NCBI GenBank assembly: GCA_000328365.1
Contig: KB303281.1
Coordinates: forward strand, 36,825-100,824
Direction: 5' to 3'
Origin: Capitella teleta
Lineage: Eukaryota > Annelida > Polychaeta > Capitellidae
DNA length: 64,000 nt
Below, piece by piece: positions 1 through 12,600 of the stretch (position 1 is its first letter; every line of letters begins with the position of its first letter). The notes under the pieces were generated by a model. That model saw only the letters and a list, made by a program, of their open reading frames with translations, searched no databases and was not told where the DNA came from. Position numbers and translations under genes: made by a program.

Positions 1-396
1 TTTGGGTCACATTGGTTAATCAGAGGTTGATCACATGCATATAGAACAAAACATCAAGATTTGCATACACAACAGAGTATCAAGATTTGCATCGGAGACT
101 CCCATGGTCATCTAAAGGAGATCACATTATATAAGTACATGCGTATATATAGCATCATTGAAATGACTCTCTATGCAGTATACATGCATAACATTTTAAA
201 AAAAAAAAATTTATTTTTTTTTTTAATTTTTTTTTTTTGAAAACCATAAACTTCTATAGAATCGAGATAATTGGTTTGTTGGTTAATGTTGAATAGATTT
301 TTGTGTTTATTAAATGCACGATTTTCGAATGCGACGAATGCGCAAAAACGATTCGGCATGATTAGCTTCACATAGGGAACCAGCTGAATTGTGCGA

Positions 397-744
397 TTAT
401 GGGGTATACATAATTGTGGCTGCATGATCCTGATCGAGGGGCGCCGAGTATAGCTGATTGATTGTTTTATTTGCAAAGTACATAACACAGAATGCATAAT
501 GACAGTACAACGCCGGTCACACCCCAAATGTATAAGTGGGGTTCCTCATCCCATATTTTGTGGAATTCTTGAAGAAACCTGGTGGATTGTAAAAAGGAAG
601 TTTGGCGCGTGGATTATGAGGTGGCAAGAGGTATACGGAATGGTGGCATGGATCTGAGATGGTGGAGGGGAGCGCCTGAATGGGTGGTTCAATCGACCGT
701 TCAACTGCAATCTGCTTTTGAGGCCTCTCCCCTGGTGAACGCAT
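397..744 (-). CDS. possible two-exon small protein gene (3' part), unrecognised
   Basis: The minus strand has an open exon from an ATG at 744 down to about 523, ending in the residues NPTYTFG. A GTGTGA donor follows, then a 69-bp intron (454-522) and a CAG acceptor. The second exon (453-397) continues in phase 0 for 18 codons ending MYTP and a stop. A TTTATT in the plus strand near 308 gives AATAAA just downstream. The intron length matches those of the confident genes in this window, which is the main support. The product would be about 92 residues, proline-rich, without a signal peptide. The PPG...PTYTFG stretch vaguely recalls SHIPPO/STPGR repeats of ciliary proteins, but the match is weak. 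More 5' exons may lie above 744. I do not recognise the family. Confidence 0.3.
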
Positions 745-2705
745 GACCAGACTCAGGGTCAGAAATACTTAATAATAATATCAAGTGCGCACTTGATTGA
801 TCTCCAGTAGTATTTCACAGATCCCCGATAAACTGCTTGATAACTTTGTTTTTCACTTTTTACGATATCTCACAAATTTACGATAACTTGCTTCACTGAT
901 AAATGATATGGTTCAGTCTTCAGAACTCCAGATAAGTAATTTAGTTCAGTTAACATTCAATGACCGAGTGTAATCACAATTCTTTGGTCCAATTATAAAT
1001 ATCAATGTTTACAAATGATAACATTACAGGTGCGGATTACTGAGTATTGCAGTGTTTTCTCCTTTCTTTTACCAGGCAGCTGGTAATTTTTTTTTTTCTT
1101 CTTCGCTTTTTTTCATAACGGATAACCGTCTACAATTTCACTCAATTGACAGTGCATATATGTATTTAATTTTACACGTGTAATAAAGCGTCATGCATAT
1201 GATATCCCTGGATAGCATAAAGATGGTCGATCATGCAATTAACACCGTGACATTATCAATCATTGCAGAGGGTGCAGAAGACACCACTTGTGCTCTTCCC
1301 ACCCCCCTCAACACGCTTCGATTTCCCTCGATTCCTTATAACAACCGTAATTAAAGGGACCTGGGTGGGGAAGGTGTGTCATGATGCATGACTGTCAGTG
1401 CGTGAAATTAATTAATTATCATACATTGCTGTTCATGTTATAACATATCATCCAATATAGAATGACTCATACCCCACTAGCTGTGGTGACTGGTCGTGGT
1501 AAAGGGGACATCTGCATTGAATAGTTGAATACGCCATTGTACGCAGTGACATCGGTATCGTGGGATCTTGAAATACAGGCATCTATTCACACGCGTTTAA
1601 GACGTGATCGAATCATGTCGATGCAAGATACTTTTGAGGCCAAGGGCTGATGAAGACTTCGATAGACATGCATGCTAGCCTGCTAGGAGGGTGTGCTTAG
1701 CACGTGGCGTGGGTGGTGGACTGGTGGGGAGAGTCGAGGAATCCGATACGATCCCCTAGGATGTTAGGGAAAAGGGGCAATGAACGTGTGGGCATGCAGT
1801 CAGATGCCGAGCGGGTGAGGAATATTCCGAATGGAATTGAGAGTAGATGGCCTGCGTACAAGCCGTTTGCGGCCTCGTGTGTCATAACGCATTCTTATAA
1901 TTATTTGCGTTATGATTTGAAGGTTTTCGTGGTGCGCTATGATTTTAAAAATAATTGCAGTGTCCGACATCACATCAAAGTGCAAAACAATTCTAAGGAA
2001 CAAAGATTAAAAACTTGCTGCTGGTGGATGCGAATGGATTATTTTCATTGTGTAGAGTATCTGAATTGTTCACCTAAAGTATTATTATTTGACATCCTTA
2101 ACCCATAAAATTATAAAATGACCACACGGTATTCTGATCTCCGCGGCTTTCAATGCCTGTTGCGACTGCAACGCATATTTCGCTTCTATGGCCGCTTTCG
2201 GCGTGTAATAAATAATTTGGAAGTAAAACTGCCAAATCAACCGTTGTCATTGTGTCGAATAAAGTTATAATCACAAAATGGACCTCCCAAATCCTCCTGA
2301 GGGTAGGTTATTCTGGTTACTCTCCCTGAATGTAGATGATGAACCGAAATGATGTTTAAGGCCCAATCATTGAATATCATTGATAATTTGATTAAAAGCT
2401 TTAACAGTTCAAGCTTGGGTTGGGAGTTGGGCCTACTCACAACTCACTACTCACCGACTCAGTCTCACTCTCACTTTCACTAGTTTCAGTCTGAGTCTCA
2501 TTACTCAATACTTCGATTGATCTGTGCTAGTGTATCCCCTATTTGTAGCTATCTGGTTATGATGTTCATGATCTAACCCAGGCCCTTCCGCAGGATGGTT
2601 TTAAGGCACCGCGGCAACCTCCGAACCCAATACCGGGAAAGTCAACTTATATTATTAGTGGTATGGTATTGAATTATGGGTACCGAGTACATGAACCACC
2701 TACAT
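745..2705. other. gene-free stretch
   Basis: AT-rich sequence with only short chance reading frames on both strands. I see no exon with family similarity, no RNA gene and no clear mobile element. Confidence 0.5.
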
Positions 2706-2815
2706 ATTATATGAAATTAAGCCAAGACAACACACAGTAGCTTTATTAAACCGCAGCAACCTGCATGTAATATGAAAAGAAGACTAGACAACACACGCAG
2801 TAGTTTTATTAAAGG
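2706..2815. repeat. imperfect tandem duplication (two copies, about 60-bp period)
   Basis: Two adjacent diverged copies share the string ACAACACAC-CAGTAG-TTTATTAAA, near 2725-2750 and 2790-2815. Each carries TTTATT, which is AATAAA on the minus strand. They sit just 3' (in minus orientation) of the hAT transposase fossil and may be its duplicated 3' end. Confidence 0.5.
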
Positions 2816-3145
2816 AAATAAAAAGTGATCTACTCCTCTCTGAGTCACGGTCTTGGCAGAGGCACACATTTGACGCCACTCCATCTTGGCCCAGTCATGG
2901 TCCAGGTTGATGATCGGCCGGATCTCCAATCTCCTTGAGTCCTTCCTGCCTTCAATGGGTAGCGTCATGCAACTGTTCTTCAGGCAAGGTGAAGATGTCA
3001 AATTTCTCCAACAGAGGAAGGTTGGGGAAGCGATCTGTGATCTGTCAGGTTTTTAGCAATGTGGCAGAGGAAAGGCTTGTAAATCTTTACCAAGAAGGCA
3101 TTCTCATTTGATCCCCAGTTGGTTGCCGCAAATGTAATAGGTTAA
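2800..3145 (-). mobile_element. hAT-type transposase fossil (ZNF862-like C-terminal region)
   Basis: On the minus strand, from about 3130 downward, a reading frame gives VKIYKPFLCHIAKNL and then, in another frame, RFPNLPLLEKFDIF. This matches the pattern of a hydrophobic helix, D-RFP, LL..FdIF and P seen in ZNF862/TTF-type hAT-derived transposases. The frame is broken by a 7-bp tandem duplication near 3040 and a stop follows soon after, so the copy is dead. A second open stretch, with HDWAKMEWRQM, continues to about 2820. No terminal repeats were identified. Family assignment rests on pattern recognition only. Confidence 0.4.
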
Positions 3146-3234
3146 AGAGATTTTTGTATTTGATGCCTCAACCACTCACTCGCACTTCAATGTTTTGGCT
3201 TCTCAAGTTGACTAATTTAGCCTTAACAATCTAT

Positions 3235-3495
3235 TTTTCTATTTTCTTATTATTATTATTTTTTTATTATTTTTTTTTATTTTTTATTTTTTATTCTTAT
3301 TCTTATTCTTTTCATTTTTTTTTCACTTCATCAAACCTGTATATTTAAGCATTTTCATTATCCTGTCCAGTTTTTTATAAAAAAACTTTTTTTTTTTTTT
3401 GTTCTCTCTATACATGTATTTTTTTTTTTTTTTTCTTCTTTGTTTTTGTTTGTTTTTGTTTTTGTTTTGCTTTTTTTTTTTTCTTGTAGGTATTG
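3235..3495. repeat. T-rich low-complexity tract
   Basis: Long runs of T interspersed with TTATT, TTTTTG and TTCTTA units. There is no coding signal apart from low-complexity frames. Confidence 0.8.
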
Positions 3496-3499
3496 TAAA

Positions 3500-4050
3500 T
3501 AGCGTCAGGTTAGATTAGGAATTGTAAATAAATAAGTAGGAATTTTACTCTTAACCGCTGCACATTGCACCTTGCACCTTTTTTTTTCAAATTTCTACCA
3601 CAGACGACACCGAAAGTTAGTTAGTATTAATTTTTCTTTCTTTATTTGTAGCATATACCCAAGTCTGGGTCAGCTACCAGCCTACCACTTATCTGTATTA
3701 TTACCTTATTTTGGAAAATAATAAAATTATCTAATTATCTTGAATATTTTTTTATCTTTATGGTGTATCCTGATTCACCATCTGGCTTGGTTTGTCTATC
3801 CAAGCAGCTGCCCCTTAATTGAGCCACTTTCTAAGACTGCCTCTGGTGTTGCTGACGTATGCCCGCTGTGCAGGCAGGCAGAGAGCACTTCCTGCCTAGT
3901 TGTAGCAAATGGGTTAGTACTTGAATAGCAATAAAATTCAATGTTTAAATCGACTTAATCAAAACATAACAAAAATTATTTAACATTATAAAATCATGAA
4001 GAAACAATTGATAATGTTTAATGTTCAAATCACAAAAAAAAAAAAACAGG
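3500..4050. other. gene-free stretch 5' of the CHERP-like gene
   Basis: No convincing exon. A 62-codon frame at 3740-3928 has no recognisable similarity. This stretch or the next 650 bp should contain the unlocated first exon of the CHERP-like gene. Confidence 0.4.
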
Positions 4051-4053
4051 TTG

Positions 4054-4185
4054 CTGATTGGATGTGGCTGGTTTGTACGACGCTTGTTATTGGCCGCTTT
4101 AGGTATGACACATTGCTTTTCTGCGCAAAGATTTCTAGAAGCTCTGCAGCGTCTTTCCTGCTCTTTTTACGACAAACCCAATCAG
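4054..4185 (+). promoter_or_regulatory. three CCAAT (NF-Y type) boxes, likely CHERP promoter
   Basis: CTGATTGG at 4054-4061 and TTATTGGCCG around 4087-4096 are inverted CCAAT boxes. CCAATCAG at 4178-4185 is a forward one. The first and third are perfect complements of each other and about 120 bp apart. Such spacing is common in TATA-less housekeeping promoters. The first recognisable CHERP exon begins about 550 bp downstream, so this is a reasonable core promoter. The start site is not visible. Confidence 0.45.
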
Positions 4186-4733
4186 CAATTCTAAGAACTG
4201 CGGGAAAAAATATCAGACCGCGGGACAAAATGAGGCACAACAATGTTTGAATATTTGAATATTGAATGTTTGATGTTCAATTTTTTCGATTTTTGAGACA
4301 TTGAAATTATAACAATTTCTTTCTTACAAAATAATATGCACATCTTCAAATAATTTTGGGTATTCTTGGTCCTTCTATTACTTAGTTATTGAGTCTTTCT
4401 TGTCATAACTTCATATCCTGAATCACACAGTACAATTGACCGTGCTAAAGAAACGCATAGTTTTTGCATGGACAAGTGATGGTCCACTGATCTGGGGTCA
4501 CTATCTAAATCAAATTAGACCATTATAATTAATTTTCTATGTGGTCCCCAAAATCGATGTATAAGGGATATCCTACCTTAATTGACTGTTTACCTGTTGA
4601 AGTACTTCCTTTTGAAGTACTTCATTTTCTAGTGGACTAGTATTCACCAATTTTGGTAATCTTGGATAATGTGGCATTTTCCAATTGGATTGATCCATTA
4701 ATTCACTAATTTTTGACTATCATGCTTTTGCAG

Positions 4734-7700
4734 ATGGAGAACTCAAGAACATTGTGGACAAACTTGCCGTGTTTGTTGCTCGCAATGGACCAGAGTTTGA
4801 GCACATGACAAAGGAGAAGCAGAAAGACAATCCACGCTTCTCTTTCCTTTTTGGAGGCGAATACTTCAACTATTACCAATACCGAGTGTCTTCAGAACAA
4901 GCCAGTTAGTCTCAGATCTCCTCTGTAATCTTTCATAATTTCACCAGTCTTTGCAGTCATGAATAAGCAGCAGCTGGGAGGCGGCCTCCCTCCTCCCTCT
5001 CATGGAGGGCCTGCACCGCATGGTGGCCCCATTCCTTGGCAGAACATGCAACACGCTCCACCCCCCCAAATGCCTGATCAACTTGAAGCTCAGCGCAATA
5101 ACCTGCAGGAGCAAATCAAACACAGCGAAATGAATTTATCTGCTCAGTACCAGAGCCTCATTCAGCAGCAGCAAGTAATATTGCTACATTTTTTGGTTAT
5201 GTGATTATAATGCCCTGAGAAAATTCAGATCAAAATAGATGAGCTAATCCGTGAATCCGAGATGGATCGACTGGCTGCCATCAGCAATGAGTGTGCGATC
5301 AGTCTGGATGAGATGGCAGCTGTTATACGACCCATCGTGGAATCTTGCACCAAAGACGCCATCTCTGTGAGTCATTTTTGTCATTAGGATCAATCACATT
5401 ATTGGTTACTATATTCCGTATATTTTTGCAGAACGGAAAAAATTGGATTTTCTCACGATGCACGGGTCCGATCCAATCTCAGCTGGTTGCTCAGTTCCTG
5501 TGCAGAAAGTCAGTTTTTATTGATTTTTTTTTTAATTTCTGGTTATTTTCTTTTTTTCTTTCAGAATTGTTGAGAAAGATTCGCCGTTTCAGTTGCAACT
5601 TCACCTCATCTATCTAATTAACGATGTTCTCCACCACTGGTGATAAGCAAGCCTTGGTTAATCATAAAATTGCGCAATTTTCGATGTTTCTCTTCAGCGT
5701 AAGAAAGAATGCGGATGATCTACGTCAAGCGATAGAGATGGTTGTGGTGCCAATCTTCTGCACGGCATGCGCTTGTGCAGAGGACAAGGGAGATAAACTC
5801 ACTAAGGTCAGATCTCGCTCATTATTCAATTGACGAATATTTCATGATTATTGCTCTTCTTTTTTTCAGCTGCTGAATTTGTGGGAGCAAAACAAATATT
5901 TCTCTCCATCGACTGTTGAGGTGCTATTGAAAAATATCGCAATTTCAGAAAATTTAATTTTGTTTTATAGCAAATGCGTGATACAAGTGCTGGTTTAGCC
6001 AAATATCAGGTAATCGCATTATTATCTGATATCTGTAATTATTATTATTTTTTCTTCCAGGCTGACCTACTTAAGAAGCATTCTGATATTGTGACCCGTG
6101 TTTCTGCTGATGTCACCCAGCAGTACTCGCTTCTCCAGCAGCAGCACAATGAATACGTGCAGCACATCAACAGCCAGCTGTCTCAGGTGGAGATGCCGTT
6201 CAACGCTGGTCCCCCATCCAACCTCCTGCCCCCTCACAGCCAAAACACACCTCCTCCTTGTACGTGCAAACAATTATGAAAAATCATATAAAGTCAGCTG
6301 TGTTTTTGTTGTTGTGTCTTAGTACCAGTGTCGCTTCCTGTGTCTACAAGCACCCCAGGAGTGCCTCCCAATGCCCCACCCCCAAACATGGGGAATCCAG
6401 TGAGTGCTGAATCAGGTAGTTCTTCTTTCTCACTATTGAGGTTTCGTCACCCAGAACATGCCAGCGCGGCCAAGGTTTCCCCCTCCTCCTAATTTACAGC
6501 AGCCTCCACCCAACTTCAGCCAACCTCCACCCGGTTTCAACGGCCCGCCTCCACCTCGACCCCAGCAGTTTGACTATGCGCACGGTATGTTGCTCATTTC
6601 TGGCAAATATTCTCATTGAACGTTCAGGTCAAGGTCCGCCCCCCGCCCCTGTGGTGCAAGACTACAACCACGGCCAGGGTGGGCCCCCCCCACCCCCTCG
6701 CATGCCTTTCCCTGACATGAGCAGACCTCCGCCCGGCTTTCCCCCAATGGGTGGACCTCCTGTTGTTCCAAGCGGCCCACTCAATGGCCCACCCCCTCCC
6801 CCTATGCGTGCCCCCCCTGCCATGCACCAGCAGCCGGCCCCTCCTTGTGACGCAGATCTCACGCCATCTGTGCCGTACTTTGAGCTGCCGGCTGGCCTTA
6901 TGGCTCCTCTGGTGAAACTGGAGGATAACGACTACAAGCCCCTGGATTCCAGGGACATCCGCCTGCCGCCTCCAATGCCGCCCAGCGAACGCCTGCTGGC
7001 CGCTGTGGAGGCCTTCTACAGCGCACCCTCGCATGAAAGGCCTCGTGACAGGTTGGTTTGTCTGATTGTGAGAAGCTTTGGATGATTTGGTTGGTTCAGT
7101 GATGGATGGGAGAAGCTGGCGCTGTTTGAGTTCTACAAAGCCAAGCGCAGGGCACGTGAACAGAAGGAGGAACGACAGAAACGGAGTTACAAATCGCGCT
7201 CACGATCCAAGTCAAGGTCAAGATCGAGGTCAAGGTCTCGCTCCCGCTCCAGAACTCCAAAAAGGAGGAGGAGGTATTCAGTGACTGCTTTTTATGTTGC
7301 TATAGCACTCAATTGTTTCCTCAACAAGATCCAGAAGCAGGTCAAGGTCAAAGTCATATTCAAGGTCGAGGTCACGGTCACATTCTCCTCCAAGACGGCG
7401 CAAGAGTAGATCCAGAAGCGTAACTCCCCCTGGATTCTTGTGAGTGAATTTGCCTAGTTTCCGTCCTGCCTGCTCACTGCTTGTTTCAGCCAAGCGTATC
7501 AACCAGGCAGCATGGATTCAAAGTTAGGAGATGAGAATAAAGGTCACCAACTGCTGAGGAAGATGGGTAGGTTTTGCATTCTGTGCAATTTAATCTTCTA
7601 TTTTAATTTTCACTCTCTTTGAGGTTGGGGAGGAGGTGGTTTGGGTTCAACAGAACAAGGGATTGTTGACCCGATCAAGAATGCTCAAGTACGAGATCGC

Positions 7701-7820
7701 TCGGACATGTACCGGGGAGTTGGCGTTTCCATCAATGACCCTTTTGAACAGTTTCGTAAGAATAAGAGTCAAGGTTATACATACAGAATGAAGACTCGAG
7801 AGGATACTACTAAATCTTGA
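4734..7820 (+). CDS. CHERP: CHERP-like protein (calcium homeostasis endoplasmic reticulum protein), 16 exons seen
   Basis: Exons: 4734-4904, 4957-5174, 5229-5366, 5432-5508, 5565-5639, 5698-5806, 5870-5920, 5971-6009, 6061-6259, 6323-6399, 6455-6584, 6628-7051, 7100-7273, 7329-7439, 7490-7566, 7624-7820. All introns are GT-AG, 43-65 bp, and all phases agree. The product is about 754 residues plus a missing N-terminus (human CHERP is 916). Domain order matches the family: SURP/SWAP start (VARNGPEFEHM, FSFLFGGEYFNYY), CID-like region (ESCTKDAIS...NGKNWIF, LHLIYLINDVLHH), proline-rich linker, the conserved block LPAGLMAPLVKLED and MPPSERLLAAVEAFY, an RS domain (exons 13-14), and a G-patch (GHQLLRKMGWGGGGLG) with the family-specific tail DPIKNAQVRD...YRGVGVSINDPF. 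The family acts in the nucleus with U2 snRNP and SR proteins in splicing. Exon 1, supplying the start codon and the first base of the split codon at 4734, was not found. Confidence 0.93.
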
Positions 7821-9662
7821 ATTAAAAAAAAAAAAAAAAATTGGTAGAAAATGTAGAGGTTTTTTTTCTTCCTTTTTGTATTGAATGAAGATATTAAATA
7901 CCAAAAAAACAACAAAAGGAGTTTATTTATATTCATCCGCTTACAAAAAAGCACACATTATGATTGCTAGGACCCTGATTCTTAATGATCTTTGAGTCGG
8001 ATGCAACAGAAAATTGAACGCATAATTATTTGTAGAAAGACAAAATTATCCACCATAATGGAACTTTTGAAAACACCCTACTAGATGGCATAACTGATTA
8101 TGTAATACAATTACCGCTATGCAAATCAGTTTCAGTAATTAAACACTGTTTTGGTAATCTTGAAAATTCACGATTCAAAGAAGAAAATATAACTGGGGAT
8201 GCACAAAGTTGAGTCCAGTCCGTTGCTTCCTGAACCAGGAGGCAGATGCCTTAGAAATTGATCTGTTTTGCATTATCTTCTCAGTAAAATGAAGCAGCAA
8301 CAGAGTGACATGCATGTTTCACACAAGGCATATTTATTGAATAGCTTACTTAAAATTAATTTTCACGTGTATAGTTCAAGATCCGCCCTTACATGCAGAC
8401 TTACTGCCTCGTGTTTTCTATGCACTTTCTTCACCATCTCCGAGCACTGAATCAAATTGAATAAAGTAAAAAGCACAGACATGTACTGGTAATGATACAA
8501 GAAGCTCTATCATTATGATCACAAACTCCTGACTGGAGACAGAACTCAAAAACCCAGTGCATCCATAATTATTACCATATCAAAATACTTGTATTAAAAC
8601 ACACATAAAAACAATGATGAAGGCTAAGAAAATAGTATTCTGGAACTTCCAATTTTTGATGTCATCAAAAAGGGAATGATGAAGCAACACAAACACTGAA
8701 AATAAACTAATTACAAATGAATATCACAATGATTGCCATGCATTTGAAGAACAATGATTTTGGTCCCAAGACGTACATGCTTTGCATGCACCAGCAAGTG
8801 GAATGGGTCAAAGGTCATCACATGCAAATGCGTACACTAGCATTAGGAAATAAATACACGTGATAAATTACTCAAACATCAAGCAGAACTTGAAAATAAT
8901 TACTGATGACAACATAATTATTAAGTAGCATCTAAAAAAACTAGATTCAGAATAATCAGTCAAGGTATATTAATACTTAATTACTGCTAAGAAAAAAAAA
9001 AAAGAGAAGAGTTATTGACCAAACAATAACATTGGTTATCAATGTGTTGGTTATATAAGTCCATTGTCATAACATGAAATTGATACATGAAGACAAGATT
9101 ATCATCCTAGCAGGACAAAAAGGAAAAGTGATTAATACTTTTGAGTATTTTGATGATGATATCCTTGGGAATAGGGGCAAGTCTTCAATAATTAATAACT
9201 ATGTGTTTGTAACATCACTCGGTGACCTTGATTTAATTTTGATCTAGGATCAAGTAAGAAAGCTGTGATTTCTATTGACACAGACATTTACTTGAGCAAA
9301 AGGAAATATAATAAAAATTAAGCAATATACAGCTCACATTATAATAACGACCTTGATTCAAGCATGAGCATTTATCTTAAGCAAGAGCGAAAAGTAATCA
9401 GTGCATAATAAATACACAAGATGATATTACATTCACCAATGACACCAATTGAAATTAAAAACATACGCTGTACATCCAAACAATATTATAACTTTAGGAT
9501 ATACCGTAACAATATTATTGATTAATAGTAGATGACCAATTATAACACCTAATAATTTCCTAAATATCAAGTTGATAAGCAAAAAAAAAAAACAATGGTA
9601 AAACGAAACAAAAAACATCACAGAAGAAAGAGAAGTTGCATCAGATGATCAATTGATGGATT
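7821..9662. other. intergenic tract between two convergent genes
   Basis: CHERP 3' UTR begins here. ATTAAA occurs directly after the stop and again near 7892. The rest is AT-rich with no recognisable exon. The 3' UTR of the converging TMEM8-like gene must end somewhere below 9663, but no clear AATAAA for it was found. Confidence 0.5.
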
Positions 9663-12600
9663 TCAAAGCGGGAAAACTTTTCCGTTTTGTTCGGAGTCCG
9701 AGGGGGATGCACGTGGGTTGTCATAGCCAGAAGGCTCAGCGGCTGATATCGCCACTGAATCACAACGCACGAGCGTTATACTTGAAGCGAGGCTCTCATC
9801 CAGTGTGGGAACGTCTGAGAAAGATACCAATTTGGCAATTGAACAAAGTAAAATATCCAACAACGCAATTCTTGAGCAATTAGTATGCATGTTAAATGCT
9901 CATGATATACTTTCTACAATCTATGCATGAAAAAAGTAAATTTGCATGCAATGATTGCGTAATTGAATGTTCCCTGTGCGTCTGCTTCTCGTAGGTATTT
10001 TACAAAAATTATCACAATTTTTTTCAGTTTATTCACAAGAGCAAATTTATATTTTGTGAATAAATAGAATAAGAAATTAATAGCATGATACACTAGGTAT
10101 TAGAAGTGTTACATCATCATGAGTACAGCAATAAAACCAATTAACCAATGAATGCAATGAACAGGAATATTGTTTGTTTCCATGCACTATATCTAATATC
10201 ATGCATTTCATACAAATCCAAAGAGAAACATCCAATATTGGATCGGCCCTAGAATCAGAAGCAACCCTGGGGGAGCCTTGGAAGTCCAAGTGCCACTTTC
10301 ATCAAACAAACAGCTGGATCTCTCATGCTTTTGATAAACCAATGTTCACCATTAAGAGTCTGGCACAGAGACCTTGAAAATATGTAAAACATATGCATCA
10401 CCGGGGGAATGCTTGCAAACTCATACTCTCCATACTCTCTGATAAACCAGAAGCCAATAACTATCAATCCTTGCACCGCTCAACCCCATAAACAATGGAT
10501 AGACATCCAATGAGATTCAGAATTTGGAGGGGTAACTGGCCTCTCCACCCGGGGAGGTGACGAAGGGAGGAATGAGGAGATGATATTAAAAAATGGCAGG
10601 AGCATTCTGAACAGGAGAGTTAGATCACTAAGTAACGAGCTCAAGTCAGAAATAAAGCGTCAGTGTTAATTAGAGCATGCATTGTGTTAAGAGACAAATA
10701 ACATGCATCCACTGTGAAAGTATACCGTATCAGATAGAGCTACGTTTCAGGGACGATCGACACACGCTCGTCAAAGCAGCTGGGGAAATCCTGAAAATCT
10801 GCTACACGCAAGAATCAAGAGAAAATGAAAAAATATTTCATTCAGTGAAAGAAAGCAATCAAAGCGTTAAGTATTTCAACGTACGAAACTGATTGAGCCC
10901 ACCATAGATAAAGCACAAGAGAGAAATCATGTCTCACCCATTTTTTGTGTCTGTCGTCTAGGTGGTAGGATGAAGACAATGCAGAGAGCCATGCACGCAT
11001 GCCAGGCACTGTGTGTGTATTGATAGTTGCTTTCCGTCTCGAAAAAGGCAAAAATGATAAGTCCAACGATGGCGATTAAAACGCCTGGGAGAACAAAGAG
11101 AAGCCAGCGCATCTTGCTCGGATAACACGATCGACGCTGTCTGCAGCGGTATCCCTGAGGAGGAGGGAACAGAAGAGGGGAGTCAGAGGATGAATCACTC
11201 AGGAAAGTAAACTCACCCAACTGAGAAGCATGCCACCGAGCGCAACGCCACATGGAACCAAGAAGGTCCACAGGCTGTGTCTGTCCCACGTCACGCCCAT
11301 CGCGAGACCTAACGCGGCCAGCATAAACGCCACAGCACGCAGTCGCTCTGGCATCCTCGCCATGGCAACCAAGGTCACCCAGAACGACATAATGGCCCCA
11401 AAGAAATCACAGTGACCGAGGACGTTGTAAGGCATTATGCAGTAGAGGAAATGTCGGTCCCCATCACACGCGTGGTAAAACTAAAGAAAATGCGGCATAA
11501 AAAAGCAAAGCACGAGATGCGAGACTCACTGTTGAGAAGAACATAGTGTAAGTGTAAACTAGGGCTTCGACATAAAATCTCCGACAAATTGCCACAAAGA
11601 TGGCCGGGAGAAACATGAAGTTACTGAGGGTTAGTAGCAGCGTGGCCGTCAACTGCGCTGCATCAGATTCAGCCACACGATCATCATTGCATGCGTAACC
11701 ACGGTAATCTAGAAGATTAAAAAAAAAAAAGTGGATTGAGTAAATTTTGTGAATCGACTCACTAGCGACACATTTGCAAGAAGAGAAGTGAAGGACTCCA
11801 CTGAAATACTCGCGGCAGCTGCCGTAATCACCACAGGCCCCGTCCACACAAGGAGACAAAGTGGGCTCAAAGTTGACAATAATCTTGCTGTCACTGCAGG
11901 TGACGGGCGTCAATTCACTGAAAGAGAAAACAAAGGTTGTACGCGTGATATGCAAACGTAAGCACGCACCCTGTGTTGCTATGATTTGCAAAACATTTAG
12001 CCTGCATTCCCACAAACCACATCCCCGGTTCAGGATAAGGGAAGTACAGGGTGACAGGGGAAATGTTGGAGTTATTCAGTTGGAGATAGTTCTCCTTTTC
12101 ACATGATACGCCATCTACATTCAACGGAAAACTATCCCTTGTGACACATATATCCACAGTTATCAATAAACTTGAGTTAACCTGAGAAAACATCTGAATT
12201 AATACTTTCATTATTTTTCGTAGCATATGTCACCATATACATACCAGTAGCGTTTTATCAAACTGGGCGTCGAATCGCAGAGTACCACCCGAGTCCACCA
12301 GGGGCTCAACTTCAAATTTGATTGTTGTGGCTCTGTTATCCACCACATACACTCTGTTGAGAATGGTGGCAATTCCTAAATGCATTGTAAATCGTGCTTG
12401 AAACGGGCGATTTGCAGTCGCCATGCGACCTAGTTCAGGGGCAATATAGCATTGATGTTCAATGTTTGACGTCAGTGCAGAGATATTCTGAGAGTGCAGA
12501 TGATCAGGATTGACGTCAAGCAGGGTGAAATTCTGAAGGTCAGAGGAGTTGGCAACGGTCGTCTGCGTAGTGTTTGTTTCGTAGGCGACGATATTGGCTA

